Part shown: positions 1 to 10,600 of the stretch, piece by piece
Layout of the letters: each line of letters begins with the position of its first letter
How positions within the stretch are numbered: position 1 is the stretch's first letter
Source: Nannobrachium achirus
Lineage: Eukaryota; Chordata; Actinopteri; Myctophiformes; Myctophidae
NCBI GenBank assembly: GCA_963921795.1
Contig: OY997642.1
Location: forward strand, 35,967,340 to 36,031,339
DNA length: 64,000 nt
Direction of reading: 5' to 3'
Made by a program: the position numbers and the translations under genes
The notes under the pieces: model-generated
What the model was told of the DNA's origin: nothing
The model's database searches: none
Seen by the model: the letters and a program-made list of their open reading frames with translations, nothing else

Positions 1-1198
1 GTTCGCCTGCTTCTTATCTCCCTGTTGGTTGTTTTTGGGCTTTTGCATAATATGTCAGCATTTACATTTAGTATATTTCTAATAGCACCCTTTGACATTT
101 AAGCTGGTTCTTTATTATATTGCGGGGAACATGAAGGAATCCACTTTAGCGGTTCAAGCATGTTGACTTTCTCCTGCTAGCACTGTCTAGTCATAATGAA
201 ACATTTTATAACTTGTAATCTTTCTGTGTGTCTGTGTGTGCACTGCAGGTTGGGAGGGTGATGAGGCGACTGTGATACTTATCTCTGTGATATTGCACCA
301 AATATTGTATAATATTTCTATTCAAAGGCTGTCAATGACAAACAAGAGTTTCAAATGTTCTATTAAATGGAAAAGGTGTGCTTGAAAACCTGAAAGGCCT
401 TGAATTTAATCTATGAAATGATTTATAGATGTTTAATTATGAGGGTATTTATAGATGCTGCACAAACATTGAACTTGAAACCTGCTGTATCAGAAAATAG
501 ATGATTTTGAAACAGTCTAAGTATCACAGTCTATATGACATCAGCAGCCCTGTGGAAATTCCCATCCCTATATATTGTATGTGCACGTTTGCATGTTTTT
601 TTTTGTAGAAATATGGGCAATTTGATCAGCCGCTTCTTAATAATGCTTTTAATCTTTACATTTCTATTTATGAGCTGACCCTGTTGCTGCTTGTAACTTG
701 TCATAAAATCAGTGGTTCTCAAACATCTTTATGCCAAGGACCCCAAAATGGAAATGCATTTGGCTGTGGACCCCCATTTGAAAATATATAATATATTGTG
801 CGAGGGTTCCCCATACAAGATTTTTTGTATGGGTTGATTGATTGTGCACTTGATGATCGGCTATCTTCAAATTACAGTATATAGGGTTAAAATGTTTGAA
901 CCGATTTTGTATTCTATATTAACAGAGGGGGGGAACCCACTTTGAGAACCACCATGGCATAAATAGATAAGCATGCTTACAACTGTGGAAATATCCTTCC
1001 TGAGTACAAACTAACTTGACAAACAGGATAAAAGAGCGCTGTTCTCTCACGTCTCTGTATGACTGTGGGGCTGTATGGGACCATGTGTGGTGTACTGTAG
1101 TTGTTGGCTGGTACAGTTCTCTGTGGTGAGTAAAGCAGTATACTGTATAACGTTGTGACATCACCCTCTCTGTCATCCCCCCCCCCCCTCTTGATCAG
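1..1198. other. dtna intron (5' edge of window)
   Basis: No exon is recognised here. It holds a short (TG)n stretch near 225-240 and a relic of a hAT-like element at 720-955. The preceding dtna exon, which should encode the region before LESSN, lies outside the window. Confidence 0.6.
720..955. mobile_element. hAT-like MITE relic (CAGTGGTTCTCAAA ends)
   Basis: The left end reads CAGTGGTTCTCAAAC and the right end is its approximate reverse complement (TTTGAGAACCACCA). Near 845-872 lies a decayed half of the recurrent hairpin motif (GATCGGCTATCTTC). TIRs of this form are typical of non-autonomous hAT elements; I could not settle an 8-bp target duplication. Confidence 0.6.
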
Positions 1199-1280
1199 TT
1201 TGCTGGAGAGCAGTAACCAACAAGATGAAGAGCACTGTCTGATCGCCCGCTATGCTGCCAGGCTGGCTGCGGATGCCGCG
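1199..1280 (+). CDS. dtna: dtna exon: [20 protein letters not shown]
   Basis: Acceptor after a poly-C/T tract (CCCCCTCTTGATCAG) and donor GCG|GTGAGA. It encodes [24 protein letters not shown], the conserved segment just before the coiled-coil region. It starts on the last base of a split codon and ends in phase 0. Confidence 0.92.
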
Positions 1281-2365
1281 GTGAGACCCGCAGGACAGGA
1301 TCTGTCTTTGACATTGTATGCTGTGCATGGAATATCAGCTTTTTCCATTGTCAGAATTCAGAGAACACTCATATTCACACGGCTACTATTTTGCTCTAAT
1401 GTTATACTTGTGGGTTGGGGCCCCTGAGTATGACGGAAGAGCAAAATGGCCACTGTGTGAATATGGACAATTGTGATTGTTGCTGATGTTTGAAAATGTC
1501 CAGTCAGGCGTTGATGCTGTTTTCAGAGGTTCTAGGAAATAATCAATATGAGATTTAATATGGTGGTTTTCTTTAACTTTCCAAAATCTTCCAAAATAGC
1601 AAAAATAGCAGATCTAGAAGGAAAAAAACGTAGAAAGTTGAAATACGGAGATAAGAGTCTTCTGCCCGACAGCAGCGATATGAGATATGGGATGAGGTAG
1701 TACAGCAGGCTGACATCATGTCTCCCACTTGGCTCCAGCAACAGTCTCAGCAACAGCAGAGAATCCCCACAGACCTGGGCTGCTCTCTGGATGCCAACAA
1801 ACAGCAGAGGCAGCTCATCGCTGAGCTAGAGAACAAAAACAGGTCAGTGTTGACTGCATTTGTGATACTGAGTGCCTCTGTTCGTCTTTCCACCATCCTC
1901 TTGATTTAAAAAAAAAATCTCACTGTTTGACTTTTGAAAAAGGGGACACCCACTCAGACAAATTGATTCGCATCGAAGGCTCACTTTATTGAATGTTATT
2001 GATGTTGCCTCAATATTGATTGATGTTGGAAGGCAGCGATTCAGGAGTCCTGAATTGGTGTTGGCTAGTTCGCACTCTCACATTGCATTGCATTGCATTG
2101 CATTGATGTTACCATAATTACCATAGTTTTCATGTATTTCAGACCTGTCGTTTTGAAATTGAGATCAGATTTGGTTGGGGGGGAAACAAATAGTTTTACT
2201 TTCCCTAACAAGTATTATGCGGAGTAAACGGTATACAGTAAATGATTGTATAGATCTAGAAAGGCGACACAAGTTAATATTTTAAATGATTAACACTTTT
2301 TAAATCCTCAATGGTGTTTAGTTGCTGCTCCATTGGTGGAGAGTATGTGAAACAGCCTTGTACAA

Positions 2366-2415
<50 letters not shown>

Positions 2416-5400
2416 TGCGTGCGCGTACGTGCGTGTGTGTGCCACAGAGAGATCTTGCAGGAGATCCAGCGACTGCGGCAGCAGCATGAGCAGGCCTCCC
2501 AGCCTCCACCTGACAAGGGCCAGCAGAACCCCACCCTGTTGGCTGAACTCCGACTTCTCAGGTAAAATCTGGATGATATGAATTAGAGCAGTGGTTCTCA
2601 ATCTTCTTAATTCCAACGACCCCAAGTCACAGACTCCCATTTGTGTTAGTTTACAGTAAGTGGGGCAGGTTGGGCAGGCAGCAGTGGCTCAGGTGGTAGA
2701 GAGGTCGCTTGGGAACTGGAAGGTTCCCAGTTCAATCCCGAATGTCAACCCAAACTCCATGGTAGTGATTGTTCTAGAACTCCATATATGGATCTGAATG
2801 ATTTGTTCATGCCTGATGCCATGACGACACATTGATGTTAGACAACACACTCCATATTTGGGTGTAGCTGCATTGGTAAGTCCTCATGGTAAATGCTAAA
2901 TGGTTCAGCTATTTTTATCCAAGCTCTTTACATAAATTGTGCATTACATTAAGCCATATTCATACACCGATGGCAGAGGAAACTGCACCAAAGCACCAAC
3001 CTGCACATCGGGAGCAATTAGGGGTTCAGCGTCTTGCTCAAGACACTTCAACACTAACTTGGGGGGAGCCTGGGATCGAACTGGGTACCTCACTGTTCCC
3101 ATTCGACCTCTCTACTGGCCACTGACTCTAGCCCTGAGCCACTACTGCCCCTTATGGCTGAGTCATAGTGACATAGGATTTTGGAGAAGTTCATTCATTG
3201 ATGCTACTAGGTGCACTGTATCATTATACCGCATTTCTTTTGCTCTCTGTCAGGCAACGTAAAGATGAGCTGGAGCAAAGAATGTCTGCTCTGCAGGAGA
3301 GTCGCAGAGAACTCATGGTACAGCTGGAGCAACTTATGATGCTACTCAAGGTACCGTATGCTGTTTCATCTCCACTACTGTTTCCACCACAGCAGTGGTG
3401 GAAAAATAATTACAAAATATTGTAATTAGTGAAAAGAAAAGATGAGTGTTAAAATGTGTTCATTTACTTCCTTCTGTAGTTTTTGAGATTTTAGCGATAA
3501 AAAAAGAAAGAAAAAAGGCATACAAGTGGCTAAATATGGCTTTTTAAATACAATAAGCCGGTGATTTCTTTATTACTATATTTACATTAGCACTACTAGC
3601 CCCCATAAGTCACATCTGCCCATGAAAGACTGCGGTGCATCTTGGGAATGGGCTCATTGTGCCTAAAAAGACTATTTTGCCATACGCATGCCCCCACCCA
3701 CTGAAATCATAGCAGACATATACAAGCTCACAATGCGTGATGCATTGTGAGCTTGTAGATCGGCTATTTTCAAATAGTCTAAATGTATACGGCTGGAATG
3801 TATATTTTGTCATAATAATCAAAATCTGCAAAGTAATCAGTAACTGAAGTTTTCAAATAATTGTGGTGGAGTAAAAGTACAATATTTGCCTCTGAGATGT
3901 AGTGGAGTAGAAGCAAAAGTACTTTACAATACAAACCCCAAAATCAATCCTCCAGTTCTAGGCAACACAGAAGAGGGGGAACTTTTTTTTTCCACACAAC
4001 TCCTCTAAGTTGTTAATGACATAGTTCAATATTGAAAATGGGTGGTCTTCCCCTTTAAGTAAATAAATGTACTTGGTTACTTTCCACAACTGCTACAGTA
4101 ACAGCTCCCTCTTCATGATCAAGCACTACAGATAGATGTGAACTACCAAAAATGGCCATTAGAGGGCACACTTCTTCAACAAGAAGACATAGACCAACCA
4201 AGGAGATGGCTTGTTAATAAAAGTCTTCTATCTCACACATCATTTCTGCCATTATTACACAACAGCTATTGGTCAGCTTTTTAAAGCATCCAATACATGT
4301 CTTTCTAGACTCCACACAGGAGTAGACTTGGGGTTGTGCTCCATTTCAACATGTAAAGACATGTGTAAGAGGGATAATCTCCAGAGTGAGATTATCTTTA
4401 GCAGTCAATAACATCATGGGGGCTGTGACTACTTACTGGTTTAAGTGGTAAGAACGTCAATCTGATCAATCCTGGAAACCATTCAGTTAAAAAAAAAAAA
4501 AAAAAAAAAAGAAGTAGAAACTCTCTTGATCTAATTAGCCTAAAAGGATCAATACCAAGCCATTAAATATGCATGAGGAAGATACATGCTCATCACAGTC
4601 TGGAGTCTGGATTGTTAGAAATGCCCACATGTAGGGTTTTGTCATTTCATGAGTGATAAAAGAACCTTGGCCCTTTTTTGACAGGAGGAAGAACGGAAAC
4701 AAGCTGTAAGTTTGGCAAGCCTGGGCCCAAAGTCAAACAATCTTAAAAACACAGACTCATTGCATGTGTACATAAGAGCATTATGTTTGTGTTTGTTTTT
4801 AATTGTGGCAGTTCTCTGATATCTAGTAATTTAGGAAAGTATGTGGCACTAATAGCATGTACCGTATTTGAGCAATATTGACATAATATAATAAATAAGC
4901 CTAATGACCTAACAAAAATAAACTTTGGCATGTTCATGAGGTTTATTTCTCACTAAGACAGTTTATTATTTTATAATTGGATTACTGATCATTAGGCAAG
5001 GTAAGCTTCTTAGCAGTCCGTAGATTAGTTTAAGGTTTTTGGCTGAAAATATTTCAGTCCATATTCCACTGTATGGGAATGTGACAAATTATCACCTGGG
5101 CATTCATGATTAACCAACCTTGAGCAACACTGAATGCCCAGCCGATACACACATTCTCATCCCATTTTGTGGCCAAGGCACATCAGTGGACAACTGTGCA
5201 CAACTGTATCCTAGCGAAAATAGCCAATCTACTCTTCTTGCGCACAGTACTAAATGCTGAATTAGTAAATAAAAAAATATGTTATAACCTTTTCTTTATT
5301 TTTATATATTGCAATAACAACGTAGTCACAAAAATCACAAGGCACACCTAGACTTGACTCACAGCACGACAGTATGACTCGGCACACCGTGGAGGAAGCA

Positions 5401-7440
5401 CTGCTCAGTTATTATGTTGATCCCTAACAATTTGAAGCGATGAGTTGCTGTGAAGCCAATGGCTACAGATTAACCTCTTTACAGTATATGAGCGACTTTT
5501 CTGTTTTCGCTCTACATAAAATATCTTCTTGAAAATAGCAGATTGACAAGCTCACAATGCGGCGCAACAATCTGCTATTGTCTGTAAAGGTTTTCCCAGA
5601 ATACGGATTTTACTGTAATGAAAAGCATTATTTATTTTAGTTTATTTGAAAAGTAACAACCAGCTGAGAATATGTCACAAAAAAGTCCAAGACTTATTTT
5701 CATTGTGGTCTCCTTACAGGTAACAAATACATGTCGTAACACATGAGTGACATGTACAATAAATAAAACAGAAATATTTCAAGACAAGAAACATTAAATT
5801 ACCTTTAAAACAACGCAGATTTAGTTAATGAACTCTCAGCTGCTGCCTCCTCCACCAGTTGGTTTCTCCACAGAACAACTCCAACAAGGTGAGGGAAAAT
5901 GCTACACATTTTGTCTCTAAAACTCTTCCATGTGTTTCAGACTCAAGGGACTGGTTCTCCACGCTCCTCACCCAGCCACACGGCCAGCCGACCCATCCCC
6001 ACACCTATACACTCAGAGTCTGCTGGCACAACCCCGACTCACACACCGACACCTCAGGACTCACTCATGGGCGTGGGAGGTGACGTGCAGGAGGCCTTTG
6101 CTCACGGTAACACAGTGAGACATAGTATTGCAGTGGTTCTCAACCTTTTCAGGCATTGACCCCCAAAATAATCATATTTTAACTGGGGATCCCCCACCCT
6201 GACGAGCACTAAGAGTTGAGGCATTACATTTTGTATAACATTCTATTGTGAAAATAGCAGATCTACATGCTCACAATGCCTAGCGTTGCGAGTCGTTGTG
6301 AGCATGTAGATCGGCTATATTCACAATTTCTGCCTCTAGTATTTGACAATTTGGCCAATGTTTAATTTATCATTTTAGTGGTATTAAAAAGTCTTTACAT
6401 GTGTCACTTTAGAAATGTACAGACACCCTGTATACACTTAAAGGTGTATTCAGTGATAATGAAAGTGGCTGGGGGTCATCTTGTCCCTTTCTGGCCTTAG
6501 AGCGTGGAAATGTTTCGTTTTTTATTGATTTTTACACCATTATAATGTTCTCGTTTTGATCATTAGACCCAATCACTGAATATCGGTAGGCCTACGTCTC
6601 CAGCTTCAGGATATGTATGATACTGATTTACTACCAGACTGTGGCATTTTATGAGTTCAGTAGTTTACAATCTAGGCATTTAGCAGACGTTCTTAATTCA
6701 GAGCGACTGTGGTTCACAAAACTTTTATTTTGACTATCATAGCTAAACATCATAACATAACTACGGTCATACTCTACCCTGATTGGTCAAGGACAGGCTG
6801 GCCACCTCTGAAAACCGAATCTAGCTATGCTCGTATCACAGGCCATGGTGGAAGTCCTTATGGTCCTTATATGGTCAGCATACATTCTAGTGAGGAGAAT
6901 GAATGGAAAATGTACCAATTATATTTTTATTTGAATGAAATACAATCATTGAATATACCTTTAAACTTTATGTTGGTTTGTTTACTGTTGAGTGAGAAAA
7001 CAATGTTGCACATTAAGTTAATCATCTGGCGACCCTCCAAAATAATTTGGGGACCCCCCTGGGGGTCCCGACCTACATGTTGAGAGACCACTGGAGTAAT
7101 GCACAGTACGTCACACCAGTGGTTCACAACCTTTTCTGGATCAGGGCCCACTTGAAAATCTCGCGGCCCACCCATCTGACCACTGTTGCATACTCCACTT
7201 TTAGAGCCAAATTTATTTTCTTAGGCTCTGTCTAAATGACTTTATTCAGAGGTTCGGGGGGCGGGTACCATCATTAATTCGGCTGTTCGGTGCTGCAGAG
7301 ATTTTGTGACTCCCTGAACCGAACCAAAATATTTTTTTGAAGCGGTGACTAGCCGCTTCCAATGTATGATCATGTCTGTCCCATGCCTTGTCCTCACTCA
7401 CTCACTCACTCACCGTCCAGTACGAACAGGATCTGCGCAT

Positions 7441-7495
<55 letters not shown>

Positions 7496-7563
7496 GAGAG
7501 AGCCAGACAGAGCAAGCGATGCTGATTTCTAAACCGAAAGTGAAACTTACAAACCGCACGGTG

Positions 7564-7609
<46 letters not shown>

Positions 7610-7633
7610 ACGTTGCGGTAAAAAAAAAAGAAA

Positions 7634-7668
<35 letters not shown>

Positions 7669-10600
7669 CACACCAGTAAAAACGGGACTCATAAAATGTC
7701 CCTGGGACCCATCTGAATCAAAAACATAGATCTGGAACTGCTCTAATTCACCGCTTCAGTTCGAACCGAGGTTTGATTTTTCTCTAAAAGTGTAGTATGC
7801 ATCAGCCCTAACACGGCAGCCACGGCGTTACGTGGTCTAATGGGTGGGCTATGTGCATTTTCAGAGCATGTTGATTTGAATGATCAATCAATCAATTGTG
7901 ATCTGGCTTGGATCAATGGAACAAATGTAGTATATGTTTATTTCCTATTTATCGGTAACACAAAGAAAACTCATTTTCAGAACTCATGTTTTAAAGAAAT
8001 ACATTATTCCTTTTACGGAATGGAGCAGCAATTGTAGCCATAGAGAAGGGGAGTGGAAATGGTGAAAGAAAAACCCATGATTGATTGACGCTTCACTGCA
8101 TCATTAGATTGCTGACAAAAGTTGAAACCAGCTTTTTTTGGCACGTTACAGCACGCCCGTCATAGAGTGTCGGCTGTCACTTTGTAGCTTTATGTCACTG
8201 GCTTCCATTTAAAATGACTTGTAGCTTTGTTGTTGCTAGTGTGAACGCAGTATCAGGATAAGGATAAGGAGAAATTATCACTGAGGATTTTTACTGTGCA
8301 TATACTGGCTGGCAGTATATGTACAGCATTGTTTATACTGGCAGTAGTGTGACTGGAAAGTGGTGAGTGCTCTGCAAGTGCAAAAAGCAACAAATCTTCT
8401 CTGATCCATAGGCCCAAGGAGGAATTTGAGAAATGACCTTCTCGTTGCTGCTGACTCCATCACCAACACAATGTCATCATTGGTTAAAGAACTAAATTCA
8501 GGTGAAATTCTATTTTCTTGTTACCTGAAATGCTTTTCGCATGTTTTTTTCAAGTGTTTCAATATTGTATTAATCTGTATCTTTGTCTGGTTTAGAGGGT
8601 GGGAGTGAGACGGAGAGCCTTGTGGATTTGGATTCGGACATGATAACCTCGACCACTTCAGATGCCTTCCTCACAGAGGTTACCACTACGCCACGGTACC
8701 TATAATAAGTTCAATGTATGCTGTTTATGTAAATGCATATCATGGTATCACCCGCTGTCCAGAAAACATTGATTTCAGGACTGAATATTGGCACTGGAGC
8801 AACTCTGAACAACTTTGAACAAAAACCTGACAACGTTGTAGTTTTTGCTCTGTGACAAACTCGTCACCCCTCATTTCCCCACTTCCATCAATGGCCAGCC
8901 AGTGGAGATGTGGAAAGCATCTCTGCATCATCCTGGGCAATGAACTGAGCTTTGATCACAATATCACAGACTTCCATAAACATTGCCAACAAACACTCTC
9001 CTCCTCACCTCCTGCTACTTCTGGATGGGGAGGGTGCGTCAACTCTGTAAATCTGCCTAAATTGTCCCAGTACCCGAGAAGGGACACGCCTCGGTCCTCA
9101 ATAACTACAGGCCAGTTGCTTTGACATCACATGTCAATAAGAGACTATTATTGCGACACCTGAAACTGTGGGTGAGTGACTACCTCTAGACCTTCAATTC
9201 ACGTACCAAGCGAACATTGGGACAGCACTGTAAGAATTATGTTCTTCGACTTCACTGCCTATAACACTACGGCTAGCTGAGAAGCTCACAGTGATGCAGG
9301 GGGACTATGGCTTACTACTGTACCTCACTGGCAGACAGTAACACATTAGACTGCTTCCCGTCAGTTGTGCTAGTGTACAGGTGCCTCCTAGGGCCCAGTC
9401 ATCCTTCCGGTTCACCCTCTCTATACCTCTGAGTTCTGCTTCAGCTCGATGTCATTGTCAGCTGTATCACGGGTGACAACACGATTGAGCACAATGCCCT
9501 GGTGGAGAGTTTGTGAAGTGGAGTGACAGTAATCACCTCTGGCTCACAGTCAAGACAAAGGAGCTGGTGGTGGATTAACACTCGAGCAAAAGGATAGTTG
9601 TCCTAACGTCCTGATACATCATGACAGGACTGTACTGATACTTTTATTATTAATATATTTCCACACTGATCCTGTATGGTGTGGATACCTTATCTTGCAT
9701 ATTGCTGTATATTGTTATTGTTTACTTACCTTTTGCATTGGTGACATAGGCAATATGACACGGATACTCATGTGTCTTTTAGAAATTAAATGTTGGATGT
9801 CCCAGAACTTTCTCAAGTCAAAATCGGAGATCCTCTTTGGCCCACCTTATTTCCACCATCCCTTTCCAATCACATCTTGGCAATCTGTCAAACAATGCCT
9901 CTGCCCACAATCTAGGTGTGATGTTTGACTTTGACTTTAAATTATTCTGCAATTAACTAAAGTTGTACAATCATGTTTCTTCCAACTACAAAACATTGCT
10001 AAAATTAAGTAATTTTTATCATTTGGCCTTGAACAAGTAATCCATGCTTTCATCTAATCACGCCTAGACTACTGCAACTTCTCTGGTCTAGGGGGGGCTC
10101 AGCAAAAAGGTGATCTCCCATCCCATCTTCAACTGGTGCAAACGTCTGCAGCTAGGTTACTAACCAAGTCTAAGAGACATGACCACATCACACCGATTCA
10201 AGCTTCCCTTCACTGTCTGCCTTTGAGTTTCAAAGTTGATTTTAAGATTTCACTGATGACTTTTATCCTCCTTTATACAGCTTTGATATGCTGGAACTGC
10301 ATAAACCGGATTAATTGACTGTTGTTGTTTATCCCTATGGATGTTTTTGTTATCTTGGCATTGTAAAGCACTTTGTAACATTGTTTTCGAAAAGCTTATA
10401 AATCAAGTTTATTATTATTTGTTTCATTGCCTCTGGCAACTGAATCCCTTTGGGGGTACCATAGCATTATTGAATCAATCCTCTTGTACTTTGCCACCTG
10501 CTATTTCACCATGCTCACCCTTACCAAAAGAAACAAGCTCCTGAAAATCATTAACCACTAAAACCCTACACTTTATTGACCGGGATCCCCCAGCTGTCTA

